DNA of 64,000 bases from Ferrimonas balearica (GTDB lineage: Bacteria > Pseudomonadota > Gammaproteobacteria > Enterobacterales > Shewanellaceae), in contig NZ_JAHVHV010000002.1 of NCBI RefSeq assembly GCF_019802085.1, positions 124,001 to 188,000 on the forward strand, written 5' to 3'. The notes under the pieces are model-generated. The model did not search any database and had not been told where the DNA came from. It saw only the letters and a program-made list of their open reading frames with translations. Of this stretch, positions 7,697-16,692 are shown piece by piece. Every line of letters begins with the position of its first letter. Position 1 is the first letter of the stretch. The position numbers and the translations under genes are program-made.

Positions 7697-10261
7697 ATGA
7701 ACAACGATAAACCGGTCGATCTCTCCCGCCGACACCTGCTTAAAGGCACCGCGGTGGGTACCGCGCTGCTGGGCCTGGGCGGCGGCTATCTCTTCCAGCC
7801 CGTGGTGCAGGCCATGGAGCAGGTGCTGCCCAAGGTGGACCTGCGCACCGGCACCGGCCAGTGGGTGCCGACCACCTGCCAGGGCTGCACCTCCTGGTGT
7901 GCCAAGCAGGTCTACATCATGGACGGTCGGGCCATCAAGGTTCGAGGCAACCCCCACTCCAAGATCCACGACACCGCCAGCTGCCCTCGCCAGCACCTGG
8001 GGCTGCAGATGGTCTACGATCCGGACCGCCTGCGTACGCCGATGATGCGCACCAACCCCAAGAAGGGGCGGGACGAGGATCCCAAGTTTGTCCCCATCAG
8101 CTGGGACCAGGCGATGGAGATGCTGGCGGATCGCATCCTGGCGCTGCGGGCCAAGAATGAGAGCCACAAGTACGCCCTGCTGCGCGGCCGTTACTCCCTG
8201 GTCAACGACCTGCTCTACAAGCAGATGACCAACCTGATCGGCTCCCCCAACAACATCTCCCACAGCGCCATCTGCGCCGAGTCCCACAAGATGGGGCCCT
8301 ACTTCCAGGACGGCAACTGGGGCTACAACCAGTACGACGTCAGCAACACCAAGTACATCCTCTCCTTCGGTGCCGACCCCATCGCCAGCAACCGCCAGGT
8401 GAGCCACTACTCCAGCCAGTGGGGGGACACCCTGGACCGCGCCAAGGTGGTGGTGGTGGATCCGCGCCTGTCCGCCTCCGCCGCTAAAGCCCACCTCTGG
8501 GTTCCGGTGGAAACCGGCCAGGACGCGGCGCTGGCCCTGGCCATTGCCCACGAGGCGATGGTGGCCGGCCTCTGGCACAAGCCCTTTGTCGGCGACTTCA
8601 AAGACGGCCAGAACCGCTTCAAGGCGGGCCAGGAGGTGGACGCTAAGCTGTTTGAGGAGCGCCACACCCACGGCCTGGTGAGCTGGTGGAACCTGGCGCT
8701 GAAAACCTGCAGTGCCGAGTGGGCCGAAGGGATCACCGGCATCGAGGCTCAGACCATCAAGACCATCGCCCGGGAGATGGGCGCGGCGGCCCCGGCAGTG
8801 CAGGTGTGGACCTCCCGCGGCCCCACCATGCAGGTGCGCGGCAGCTACACCTCCCTGGCCTGCCACGGGCTCAACGGCCTGTTTGGCGCCATCGACAGCC
8901 AGGGCGGGCTGTTCCCCTACAACAAGGCGCCGCTCAACAAGAGCTTCCCCAGCGCCAAGCCCTACCTGGACGCGGTGGCCCAGGCCGGGGTCAAGATGGA
9001 GAAGATCGATCAGCGCGGTCGCCTGGGCTTTCCGGCCCTGAAGAAGGGCAAGTCCGGTGGCGGGGTGATCACCGACAACGTGGCCAACGCCATCAACAGC
9101 GCCGATCCCTACAACATCGAGGTGATGCTGGCCTACTTCAACAACTTCGTGTACTCGGCGCCGGAAACCCAGCGCTGGGAGGCGGCCCTGTCCAAGGTGG
9201 ACTTTATCGCCCACGTCACCACCAACATCTCCGAGTTCAGTTGGTTCTCCGATCTGCTGCTGCCGGCCAACCACCACATGTTCGAGAAGTGGGGCGTGCT
9301 CTCCGCCGCCGGTAACGGCCACAGCCACGTTTCCTTGCAGCGCCCCTCCATCCAGCGGTTGTACGACACCCGCCAGGACGAAACCGAGGTGCCCTACCTG
9401 CTGGCGAAGAAGCTGGCGGAGAAGGGCTTCGACGCCCCCTGGCGCTACATCAACGAGCAGGTGCTGGACCCGGAAACCGGCCAACCCGCCAAGAACGCTG
9501 CAGAGTTTGCCGAAGTGGCGGTGAAGTACGTCACCGCGCCGCTGTGGCACCAGGACGCCAGTCAATACGGCGACAAGCTCAGTGGCTGGCAGGAGTTTGT
9601 GGACAAGGGGGTCTGGAACTCCAAGCCCTACGTCTACCAGGCGCGCTGGGGCAAGTTCAAAACCGCCACCGGCCGGTTCGAGTTCTACAGCGAAACCCTG
9701 AAGAAGGCGCTTAAGGGCCATGCCGAGAAGCACCAGGTGAGCGTCGACGAGGTGATGGCGGCCAGCGAGTACAGCGGTCAGGGCGAACTGGCCTACGTGC
9801 CGCACTACGAGGCGCCGGTGCGCGACGGCGACGCCAAGGCCTTCCCGCTGCTGCTGGTGGACCAGAAGTCGCGGCTCAACCACGAGGGGCGCTCTGCCAA
9901 CGTAACCTGGACCCACGCCTTCAACGACGTGAATCCCGGTGACGAGGTGGGCCAGGACACCGCCAAGATCAACCCGGTGGACGCCCGCAAGCTGGGCCTC
10001 AAGGATGGCGACGCCATCCGCCTGGTCAGCCCGGTGGGCAGCATCGACTGTGTGGCCAAGCTGTGGGAGGGGGTCCGCCCCGGCTCCGTGGCCAAGTGCT
10101 TCGGCCACGGCCATTACGCCTACGGTCGGGTGGCCGCCGAGACCTTCGGCAAGCGCCCGCGGGGGGGCAACAACAACGACATCATTCCCAGCCGGTTCGA
10201 TCGTTTGAGTGGCGCGTCCGCTTACTACGGCCACATCCGCATCCGTATTGAGAAAGCCTGA
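7697..10261 (+). CDS. arrA: Respiratory arsenate reductase, molybdopterin subunit ArrA
   Basis: 854 residues, the length I recall for ArrA of Shewanella sp. ANA-3. It catalyses As(V) to As(III) as terminal step of anaerobic respiration in the periplasm. A twin-arginine signal (SRRHLLKG, residues 10-17) exports it. A [4Fe-4S] motif follows (CQGCTSWC...C at 61-96). Arg165, Tyr166, His189, Ser190, Cys193 (Mo ligand), Lys198 and Tyr210 all fall at the numbers reported for the ANA-3 active site, which separates ArrA from Psr/Phs/Ttr relatives. arrB follows after 11 bases. The ribosome site is weak. Divergent from arsR. Confidence 0.93.
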   Translation: MNNDKPVDLSRRHLLKGTAVGTALLGLGGGYLFQPVVQAMEQVLPKVDLRTGTGQWVPTTCQGCTSWCAKQVYIMDGRAIKVRGNPHSKIHDTASCPRQHLGLQMVYDPDRLRTPMMRTNPKKGRDEDPKFVPISWDQAMEMLADRILALRAKNESHKYALLRGRYSLVNDLLYKQMTNLIGSPNNISHSAICAESHKMGPYFQDGNWGYNQYDVSNTKYILSFGADPIASNRQVSHYSSQWGDTLDRAKVVVVDPRLSASAAKAHLWVPVETGQDAALALAIAHEAMVAGLWHKPFVGDFKDGQNRFKAGQEVDAKLFEERHTHGLVSWWNLALKTCSAEWAEGITGIEAQTIKTIAREMGAAAPAVQVWTSRGPTMQVRGSYTSLACHGLNGLFGAIDSQGGLFPYNKAPLNKSFPSAKPYLDAVAQAGVKMEKIDQRGRLGFPALKKGKSGGGVITDNVANAINSADPYNIEVMLAYFNNFVYSAPETQRWEAALSKVDFIAHVTTNISEFSWFSDLLLPANHHMFEKWGVLSAAGNGHSHVSLQRPSIQRLYDTRQDETEVPYLLAKKLAEKGFDAPWRYINEQVLDPETGQPAKNAAEFAEVAVKYVTAPLWHQDASQYGDKLSGWQEFVDKGVWNSKPYVYQARWGKFKTATGRFEFYSETLKKALKGHAEKHQVSVDEVMAASEYSGQGELAYVPHYEAPVRDGDAKAFPLLLVDQKSRLNHEGRSANVTWTHAFNDVNPGDEVGQDTAKINPVDARKLGLKDGDAIRLVSPVGSIDCVAKLWEGVRPGSVAKCFGHGHYAYGRVAAETFGKRPRGGNNNDIIPSRFDRLSGASAYYGHIRIRIEKA

Positions 10262-10272
10262 GGAGCCGTGAC

Positions 10273-10974
10273 ATGAAACTAGGCATGGTTATTGATTTGC
10301 AAAAGTGCGTCGGCTGCGGCGGCTGTGATCTGGCCTGTAAGACGGAGAACAACACCCCGGACGACATCCATTGGTCTCATCACATCACCGAGACCCAGGG
10401 GACCTTCCCCAATGTGCGTTACAGCTACACCCCGACGTTGTGCAACCACTGCGATAACGCCGCCTGCGTCGAGGTGTGCCCCACCGGGGCGATGTACAAG
10501 GCGGACAATGGGCTGACCCTGCACCACAGCGAGGACTGCATCGGCTGCCAGCGCTGCGTGAAAGCCTGCCCCTACCAGGCGATCGGCTTTAACCGCACGG
10601 TGCCCCACCGTCAGTGGCAGGACGACAGCGAGCTGGTGCCCGGCGGTACGGCCTCGCCCAAGATGGTGCTGGATCGCACCGGGGCCAAGCACTCGCCGCT
10701 GGAGAACCCGGAGCGGGGCGACACCTACCCGGTGACCCGCCCCCGACGGACCGTGGAGAAGTGCACCCTGTGCGACCACCGACTCAATGTAGGGCTGTCA
10801 CCGGCCTGCGTCACCGCCTGCCCCTCCGGAGCGCGGGTGGTGGGGGACCTGGACGATCCTCAGTCCGAGGTATCCAGGCTCATCAAGCTGCACGCCCCGC
10901 GTCAGCTCAAGCCGGAGGCGGGCACCAAGCCCAACGTCTACTACATCCGCACCTTCGGGGTCCGGCAGAGCTGA
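10273..10974 (+). CDS. arrB: Respiratory arsenate reductase, iron-sulfur subunit ArrB
   Basis: 233 residues with four ferredoxin-type cysteine groups: CVGCGGCDLAC, CNHCDNAACVEVCP, CIGCQRCVKACP and CTLCDHRL...CVTACP, for four [4Fe-4S] clusters that pass electrons to ArrA. No signal peptide; such subunits travel with the Tat-exported partner. GAGGAG lies seven bases before the ATG. No membrane anchor (ArrC/NrfD type) follows, so electrons probably come from CymA-like tetraheme cytochrome elsewhere, as in Shewanella. Confidence 0.93.
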   Translation: MKLGMVIDLQKCVGCGGCDLACKTENNTPDDIHWSHHITETQGTFPNVRYSYTPTLCNHCDNAACVEVCPTGAMYKADNGLTLHHSEDCIGCQRCVKACPYQAIGFNRTVPHRQWQDDSELVPGGTASPKMVLDRTGAKHSPLENPERGDTYPVTRPRRTVEKCTLCDHRLNVGLSPACVTACPSGARVVGDLDDPQSEVSRLIKLHAPRQLKPEAGTKPNVYYIRTFGVRQS

Positions 10975-10984
10975 TCCCCGGCCA

Positions 10985-11018
10985 CAAAAAAAACCGCGCC
11001 TCGGCGCGGTTTTTTATT
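10985..11018. terminator. Bidirectional intrinsic terminator after arrB
   Basis: ACCGCGCC-TC-GGCGCGGT with A8 on the left and T6 on the right, between convergent arrB and the OmpA-like gene. Confidence 0.9.
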
Positions 11019-11030
11019 GGACGGCCCGCC

Positions 11031-11687
11031 TCAGGTGCGGGGGGTGAGGAAGATCTCCACCCGGCGGTTTTCCGCCCGGCCCGCGTCGGTCTGGTTAGTG
11101 GCGATGGGGCGGTCCGGGCCGTAGCCGTGAGTGCTCATGCGGCCCACGCTGACCTGGTGGCGCACCAGCTCGGAAGCGACGGACTCGGCGCGCTCCCGGG
11201 ACAGGCGCATGTTGAGGTCACGACCGCCGGTGCTGTCGGTGTGGCCGGTGATCATCAGGTTGGTCTGGTCGAACTCGGTCACCACCATGGCCACCCCGGA
11301 CAGGGCGTTGATGGCCGGCAGCTTCAGCTGGGTGCTGTTGACGTCGAAGGTCAGGCTGTTGGGCATCACCAGCTGGATGTTGTCGCCGTCGCGCTTGACC
11401 GACACCCCGGTGCCCGCCAGCTTCTCCCGCAGGGCCGCTTCCTGGCGGTCCATGTAGTGGCCGATGCCGCCGCCCACCGCCGCGCCGGAAGCGGCGCCGA
11501 TCAGGATCCCCTTGCCCCGGTCGCTCTTGGAGGAGCTGGCGGCGCCGATCAGGGCTCCGCCCACGGCACCGATGATGGCGCCGGAGGTGGCGTTGGAGGT
11601 TTTCTGTTCGCCGGTGTAGGGATCGGTGCTGGCGCAGCCGGAGGCCAGCAGGGCGGCCAACAGGGCCGGGATCAAGCGGGTTTGCAT
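11031..11687 (-). CDS. OmpA-family glycine-zipper lipoprotein (YiaD-like)
   Basis: 218 residues from the ATG at 11685-11687 (AAGGAG eight bases upstream). Lipobox LLASGC gives an outer-membrane lipoprotein. Residues ~38-80 form a glycine-zipper (SGAIIGAVGGALIGAAS, then GILIGAASGAAVGGGIG), followed by an OmpA C-terminal peptidoglycan-binding domain with TGHTDSTGGRDLNMRLSRER and NRRVEIFL. This order matches E. coli YiaD. Role: linking outer membrane to peptidoglycan. Confidence 0.9.
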   Translation of the reverse strand: MQTRLIPALLAALLASGCASTDPYTGEQKTSNATSGAIIGAVGGALIGAASSSKSDRGKGILIGAASGAAVGGGIGHYMDRQEAALREKLAGTGVSVKRDGDNIQLVMPNSLTFDVNSTQLKLPAINALSGVAMVVTEFDQTNLMITGHTDSTGGRDLNMRLSRERAESVASELVRHQVSVGRMSTHGYGPDRPIATNQTDAGRAENRRVEIFLTPRT

Positions 11688-11795
11688 TAGGACCACTCCT
11701 TAGTACTGAAAACTGGGGTCAAAACGGAATTCGGGACTTCAGTCTGCCAGTTCATTGCCGGCCAGACCATGCCCTATACATTGTTTTACCGAACG

Positions 11796-11822
11796 GAAAA
11801 ATAAGGGCGCCCACCGGCGCCC
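11796..11822 (-). terminator. Intrinsic terminator after the RraB-like gene
   Basis: On the minus strand GGGCGCC-GGTG-GGCGCCC is followed by TTATTTTT, 19 bases beyond the stop codon. Confidence 0.8.
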
Positions 11823-11840
11823 GCTTGGCAGAGGCGAACC

Positions 11841-12182
11841 TTATTCCTCTTCCTCTTCCGGTTCAAGCATGCCCCAGCCGTCGGTTTTGCCCTTGAAGGG
11901 CTTGGCCAGGGCCGCCAACTGGGCCTCGATGGCGCTGATGGCGTCGTACTCGGGCACCATCTCCTGCTGCAGGCGCAGCTCCCACTGGCCGGTCTCCTCC
12001 GCCAGGTTGAGGAACAGCCCGGCGCCCTCAAAGGCGGCGGCCACCGCTTCGGCGGCCAGCTGGCCCTGTTTCTCGCTGCCGAAAACCACGTAGAAATCCA
12101 GCATGTAGGACTGGGACAGATCGATGCCTTCGCCCTGCATCAGGGAGAGCAGTTCGCCGTTGGCGTCGTTGGGAAAAGCCAT
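11841..12182 (-). CDS. RraB-family ribonuclease E regulator-like protein
   Basis: 113 residues. The order DLSQSYMLDFYVVF, AAEAVAAAFEGAG, WELRLQQEMVPEYDAISAIEAQLAALAKPFKGKTDGWG and an acidic EEEEE tail fit the RraB domain, whose E. coli member binds RNase E and alters mRNA decay. It is shorter than E. coli RraB (138 residues) and may be a paralogue, so no symbol is given. Located nine bases downstream of an S4-domain gene, probably one transcript. Confidence 0.7.
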   Translation of the reverse strand: MAFPNDANGELLSLMQGEGIDLSQSYMLDFYVVFGSEKQGQLAAEAVAAAFEGAGLFLNLAEETGQWELRLQQEMVPEYDAISAIEAQLAALAKPFKGKTDGWGMLEPEEEEE

Positions 12183-12191
12183 GGGGGCTCC

Positions 12192-12488
12192 TTAAAATTT
12201 CAAACTGGGTCGGCGTTTGGGCTTGGTCACCTGGGGTTCGGGCTCGACCTTGGGGGCGGCCCGGTCGCTGGCCTGGATCAGCACCGCTTCCTCACCGAAG
12301 ATCACGTTGTCGCCGGGCACCAGCTTGCGTCGCTTGCGGGTCTCCACTTCGTGGTTCACCAGCACGTGGCCGTCGGCGATCAGCATCTTGGCTTCACTGC
12401 CGGCGCCCACCCAGCCCTGGATCTTGAGCACCTTGAACAGCTCGATAAAGTCGTCGCCGGGGTGCAGCTCGAGGATGTCGGTGGCCAT
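12192..12488 (-). CDS. S4-domain RNA-binding protein (YbcJ-like)
   Basis: 98 residues. An S4 fold occupies residues ~10-70: ELFKVLKIQGWVGAGSEAKMLIADGHVLVNHEVETRKRRKL is the typical alpha-L motif (quoted in parts elsewhere as YbcJ-like), followed by a basic Pro/Lys tail ending in RRPSLKF. S4 modules of this size bind structured RNA, often rRNA. It heads a likely two-gene transcript with the RraB-like gene, pairing two RNA-related proteins. Confidence 0.85.
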   Translation of the reverse strand: MATDILELHPGDDFIELFKVLKIQGWVGAGSEAKMLIADGHVLVNHEVETRKRRKLVPGDNVIFGEEAVLIQASDRAAPKVEPEPQVTKPKRRPSLKF

Positions 12489-12522
12489 GCCTGCCTCTGG
12501 GTATAGGAAAAATCGTCCGACA

Positions 12523-14127
12523 TTATACCGGCTTTGTGGCCCCTTGGCCCAGCAGACCCGCCTTTTCCAGCGTTTGGATCAGCGGCGCCAGCTGGCCTTC
12601 GTAGTGGCGCCACAGGTCCCGGGCGTCCCGGTAGAGGGGCTGGCGCACCTGGGCGGCGCTGGCGGTGGTGCTGGCGCTGGGGTTGCGGTTGAAGGCCAGC
12701 ACCTGTTCGTCCCAGGGCAGGCCGCAGTGGCCCAGCAGGGCGCGCACCGTCTCCTGGGGTTCGTCCACCAGGGCCTCGTAGTCCAGGTGGTGAATTCGCC
12801 CGGGGTGGCAGCGGGCCCAGTGGGCCATGAGTTCGTGGTAGCCCTGGTAGTAGCGGCCCAGCTCCGTCAGATCGTAGGAGAAGGGGTAGGCGCGATCGAA
12901 CCACTGCTTGTAGATGGCGTAGCCGGTGGCCACCGGGTGGCGGCGGACGTGGACGATGCGGGCCTGGGGCAGGGCGCGCAGGATGAGGCCCACGTAGAGG
13001 AAGTTGAGGGGCATCTTGTCGACGAACATCGGCGCGGCGGCCGCCTCCGGCGGCAGGCTGGCCAGGTAGGCCTGGCCCAGGGCGGCGAAATCCAGCTGGG
13101 CGCTTTGCGCCACCAGTGCCTTGGTGCTCCGCAGGGCGCGCCCCTGTTGCCGGGCCTGCTGGCGGGCCTGGCGGCTCATTAGCTGGGCAAAGTCGTTGAG
13201 CTCGCCGGCGCCGTGGCAGCCGGGGTGGGCGTCGAGGATCCGCTCCACCAGGGTGCTGCCGGTGCGGGGCAGGCCGAGGACGAAGATGGGCACCGGGCCG
13301 GATGGGGTGGGCCGGGGCTGGGTGTCGGGGCCGAACTGCTCGGCAATGGCGGCCATGATCTCCAGATCCTGTTCCACCTGGTAGGGGATCTGGGCCCGGC
13401 GCTGGGCGGCGCCGGTGGCCAGGGACTCGAAGGCGGCGTCGTGGCAGCCCAAGTCCTCCCACTCCTTGGCCAGGGCGTAGTGCAGGGCGGGGCAGGGGCG
13501 GTCGCGCTTGGCGATGGTCAGTTGCAGGGTGTCGATGTGGTGTCGGGCTTCGCTCTGGCGGCGCAGGCTGGATCGCAGGTACCAGGCGTCGTCATCCTCC
13601 GGGTCCAGGGCGATGGCTGTGTCCAGGGCCTGCTCCGCCCCGTCCAGCTCCCCCAGGTAGCGCAGCACCGTGGCCAGGCTGTAGTGCAGGCCGGCGTCCT
13701 CCGGGTAGAGGGAGAGCAGGTGGCGGTACTGGCCGGCGGCGGCCTCGTAGCAGCCCAGCTCGGTCAGCAGCCAGGCCCGGTCGCTGCCAGGACCGCGCTG
13801 ATCCAAAGTGCCGATGGCCAGGGCGGCTTCCCGCCCCTCCTGGTAGCGGCTCAGCTGGCGCAGGCAGCGCACCATCTGCAAGCCGATGCGGGTGTCCGGG
13901 CCCAACCGCGCCGCCCGCTGGGCCAGGGCCAGGGCGTTGTCGCCGTTGCCCAGGGCCAGGGCGATCTCGCTGGCCAGCAGCCAGCCGGGGGCGTACTCCG
14001 GGGCCTGCTGGTTGAGGGTGCGGCACAGATCCACCGCGCCGGCCAGGTCGCCCTTCTCCAGTGCGGTGCGCACCAGGTGGGCCACCCCGGCGGGGTTGAA
14101 GTCCGGATTGGCCATGGTCACTGTCAT
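12523..14127 (-). CDS. TPR-repeat sulfotransferase family protein
   Basis: 534 residues in two parts. The first ~250 are tetratricopeptide-like repeats (for example AWLLTELGCYEAAAGQYRHL, LHYSLATVLRYLGELDGAEQ). The second is a sulfotransferase with the PAPS 5'-phosphosulfate loop LPRTGSTLVERIL, HVRRHPVATGYAIYKQWF and EALVDEPQETVRALLGHCGL. Substrate is unknown; the repeats may dock a protein or glycan acceptor. The ATG at 14115 is an alternative start. It lies next to a TonB-dependent receptor on the same strand, separated by a terminator-like hairpin. Confidence 0.85.
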   Translation of the reverse strand: MTVTMANPDFNPAGVAHLVRTALEKGDLAGAVDLCRTLNQQAPEYAPGWLLASEIALALGNGDNALALAQRAARLGPDTRIGLQMVRCLRQLSRYQEGREAALAIGTLDQRGPGSDRAWLLTELGCYEAAAGQYRHLLSLYPEDAGLHYSLATVLRYLGELDGAEQALDTAIALDPEDDDAWYLRSSLRRQSEARHHIDTLQLTIAKRDRPCPALHYALAKEWEDLGCHDAAFESLATGAAQRRAQIPYQVEQDLEIMAAIAEQFGPDTQPRPTPSGPVPIFVLGLPRTGSTLVERILDAHPGCHGAGELNDFAQLMSRQARQQARQQGRALRSTKALVAQSAQLDFAALGQAYLASLPPEAAAAPMFVDKMPLNFLYVGLILRALPQARIVHVRRHPVATGYAIYKQWFDRAYPFSYDLTELGRYYQGYHELMAHWARCHPGRIHHLDYEALVDEPQETVRALLGHCGLPWDEQVLAFNRNPSASTTASAAQVRQPLYRDARDLWRHYEGQLAPLIQTLEKAGLLGQGATKPV

Positions 14128-14159
14128 CCCTGTTTAACCATTAGGCTATGAATATAAAG

Positions 14160-14188
14160 AAAAAAGCCGGGTGGGGCCCGGCTTTTTT
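14160..14188. terminator. Terminator hairpin between receptor and sulfotransferase genes
   Basis: AAGCCGGG-TGGG-GCCCGGCTT with A-run left and T-run right. On the minus strand it sits just past the TonB-receptor stop codon and so probably ends that transcript. Confidence 0.85.
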
Positions 14189-14202
14189 ACTGGGGGGGTG
14201 AC

Positions 14203-16617
14203 CTAGAAACGCCAGGTCAGGGCGGCACCGATGGTGCGTGGGAGACTGATGTAATCCTTGGAGCTGTTGCCGAGGAAGCCTTCGCTGGTCTCGGTGCCCA
14301 TATGGTCTTCAAGCAGGGCGCCGGTGACCCCCTCCTCGTTGAACAGGTTCTTCACGTAAACGGACAGGTCCCAGGTCTCGGCGGAGAATCGGGTCTGCAG
14401 GTTCCACAGTGAGAAGCCGTCCAGGGTGCGGTTGAACTTGGGGTTCATGCTCAGGGAGTTCTCCGTCTCCGACTGGTAGTAGCCGCTGACGGTGGTGATC
14501 CAGTAGATCCCGCTTTGCATCTCGTGGTTGTAGTCCAGCTGCAGGTTCACCGCGTGCTCCGCCTGACCCGGCAGGCGGCTGCCCTTCTCGGCGTAGAGGT
14601 ACTCGCCGCCGGTGCCCGGCAGGACGATGAAGTCCTCGGTCAGCTCGGCGTCCACGTAGGCGTAACCGAAGTTGTAGGTGATGGTGTCGGTGAGGTAGCC
14701 CCGGGCCTCCAGCTCCAGCCCCTGGGTGCGGGCCGAATCGCCGTTGACCGCGGCGAAGAAGCCCCAGTTGGCGGTGGCGATGTTGAGCTGGGGATCGCTC
14801 CAGTCCATGTAGAAGGCGGACAGGGTGTAGCTGTGATCCGCGGTGGCGCCCTTGATCCCCGCCTCGTAGTTGATCACCGAGTCGGAGTCGTACTGCTGGT
14901 AGGCGGGATCTTCGGCCAGGAAGCCCTCCAGGGGCACGGCGTTGGCCCCGCCGCGACGGTAGCCTTCGGACACGGTGGCGTAGAGCATGTGGCGGTCGGT
15001 CATGTCCCAGGCGACGTTGGCCTTGAACAGCACGTCGTCGTCCTCGGTCTTGAAGTTGGGCTCGCTCTCGAAGCCGGGCCAGACCGGGAAGGCCATGATG
15101 GTGTTGTTGGTGAACTCGTTGTCGAACCAGCGGGCGCCGATGGTGGCGCGCAGATCGTCGGTGAAGTGGAAGGTCAGCTCACCGAACAGCGCCATGTCCT
15201 TGAAGTTCTGGTCCCGCCGATAGAGGAAGTCCTGGTCCTGGATGTCGGCGCCCCAGCTGATCCACAGATCCGCCTGATCGGTGGCTTCCATCCACTCGGC
15301 CCAGCCGGGCATGTAGCTGTTCTGGAAGGCGTGCAGATCCTGGTCCATGTAGTAGGCGCCCACCACCCAGTCGATAAAGGCGTCGGTGGCGTTGGACACC
15401 AGGCGCAGCTCCTGGACGAAGGCCTCATCCTCGTAGCCCCGCTCGGCCACCGCCAGGGGGCGGGGGGTGCCGGCGTAGAGGCCGCTGAACCAGGCGTTCT
15501 TGGCGTAAAAGCCGGTGTTGTCGCTGATGGCGCTGCCCTTGTGGCTGTAGACGGAGCTGGAGGAGCTCAAGGTGGCGAAGCCCAGGTCCAGGTCCAGCTC
15601 CAGGGCGGCCAGATCCACCTCCCGCTCGGAGGGTTCCAGCACCACGGCGCCGTTCTCGTATTCGCCGTAGGGCTGCTCGCTGCCGTCCACCCAGTTGGTG
15701 CCGGTGGTGACCTGGCGGCGACCGCCGATGTCGTCCTCCTGGCGCTGGTAGCTCAGCAGGGCGCTGAAACGCTCATTGGGCTCGAACAGCAGCGCCGCAC
15801 GGCCGTAGGTGATGTCCACGGTGTCGGCGTCCTCGACGAAGCGAAACTCCGGGCCACCGGCGGCGATGTCCCCGCTGACCGCCGTGGGGGCGCCGTTGCC
15901 GTCCAGCACGTAGACGTTGGGGTAGTCGACGATGCCGTCGTTATCGATCTTGCCGATGTTGGCGCGGAAGGCGAAGTTCTCCCCCATCGGCAGGTTGATC
16001 AGGCCATCGTAGTTGAGGTTGAACCCCTCGGAGCCGTCGGTCTGGCCGAAGTTGGCGCTGACCTGACCGGAGAGCTCCTCCAGCTGGGGCCGGTTCATGA
16101 TGTAGCGGACGGTGCCCGCCAGGGAGCCGGAGCCGTACAAGGTGCCCTGGGGGCCCCGCAGCACCTCCACCTGGGCGATGTCCTTGATGATGAAGTTGGC
16201 GTACAGCGGGGTGTCGTCGATGTAGGTGGCCACCGTGGGCACCGCGGAGAGGGCCACGTCCCCCTGGGTGGCGGAGTCCACGTTCATGCCGCGGATCATG
16301 ATGCTGTTGACGGTGCCGGAGTTGCGGTAGCCGCGGTCGATGACGGTGATGCCGGCCACGCTGCGCAGCAGATCCACGGAGTCGACGATCTGCTGGGCTT
16401 CCAGATCCTCGCCGCTGACGGCGGAGATGTTGTAGGGGATCTCATGGATGGACTGCACCCGACGGGTGGCGGTCACCTCGATGCGCTCGATGTCGCGGGT
16501 GCCCGGGGCCTCCTCGGCCATGGCGCCGGTGCCCAGGGTGCTCAGGGTGGCGGCGCTGATGGCCAGCGCCAGTTGGGAGCGCGTGAAGCGCTTCGGAGTG
16601 TTTGCCTTAACTGCCAT
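14203..16617 (-). CDS. TonB-dependent outer-membrane receptor
   Basis: 804 residues from the ATG at 16615-16617, which has GAGGG eight bases upstream; the frame extends 12 residues further without a better site. Signal peptide ends near ATLSTLGTGAMAEE; a TonB box-like IERIEVTATRR follows; the plug carries LLRSVAGITVIDRGYR, NSIMIRGMNVDS and EVLRGPQGTLYGSGSLAGTVRYIM. The beta-barrel ends in aromatic LTWRF. It belongs to the large marine TonB-receptor group with unknown ligand; no iron genes are adjacent, and the sulfotransferase neighbour hints at a non-siderophore substrate. Confidence 0.93.
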   Translation of the reverse strand: MAVKANTPKRFTRSQLALAISAATLSTLGTGAMAEEAPGTRDIERIEVTATRRVQSIHEIPYNISAVSGEDLEAQQIVDSVDLLRSVAGITVIDRGYRNSGTVNSIMIRGMNVDSATQGDVALSAVPTVATYIDDTPLYANFIIKDIAQVEVLRGPQGTLYGSGSLAGTVRYIMNRPQLEELSGQVSANFGQTDGSEGFNLNYDGLINLPMGENFAFRANIGKIDNDGIVDYPNVYVLDGNGAPTAVSGDIAAGGPEFRFVEDADTVDITYGRAALLFEPNERFSALLSYQRQEDDIGGRRQVTTGTNWVDGSEQPYGEYENGAVVLEPSEREVDLAALELDLDLGFATLSSSSSVYSHKGSAISDNTGFYAKNAWFSGLYAGTPRPLAVAERGYEDEAFVQELRLVSNATDAFIDWVVGAYYMDQDLHAFQNSYMPGWAEWMEATDQADLWISWGADIQDQDFLYRRDQNFKDMALFGELTFHFTDDLRATIGARWFDNEFTNNTIMAFPVWPGFESEPNFKTEDDDVLFKANVAWDMTDRHMLYATVSEGYRRGGANAVPLEGFLAEDPAYQQYDSDSVINYEAGIKGATADHSYTLSAFYMDWSDPQLNIATANWGFFAAVNGDSARTQGLELEARGYLTDTITYNFGYAYVDAELTEDFIVLPGTGGEYLYAEKGSRLPGQAEHAVNLQLDYNHEMQSGIYWITTVSGYYQSETENSLSMNPKFNRTLDGFSLWNLQTRFSAETWDLSVYVKNLFNEEGVTGALLEDHMGTETSEGFLGNSSKDYISLPRTIGAALTWRF

Positions 16618-16692
16618 CTGTCGTCCCTCAAGAATGTGGTTCGCTGGGTCCAACCTAAACAGCGCCGCTGGACCGGTGTTAGAGCCAGTGGC

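Noticed and set aside
7655-10234. 859-residue minus-strand open frame
   Set aside because: Exact antisense shadow of arrA; low-complexity translation with no domain.
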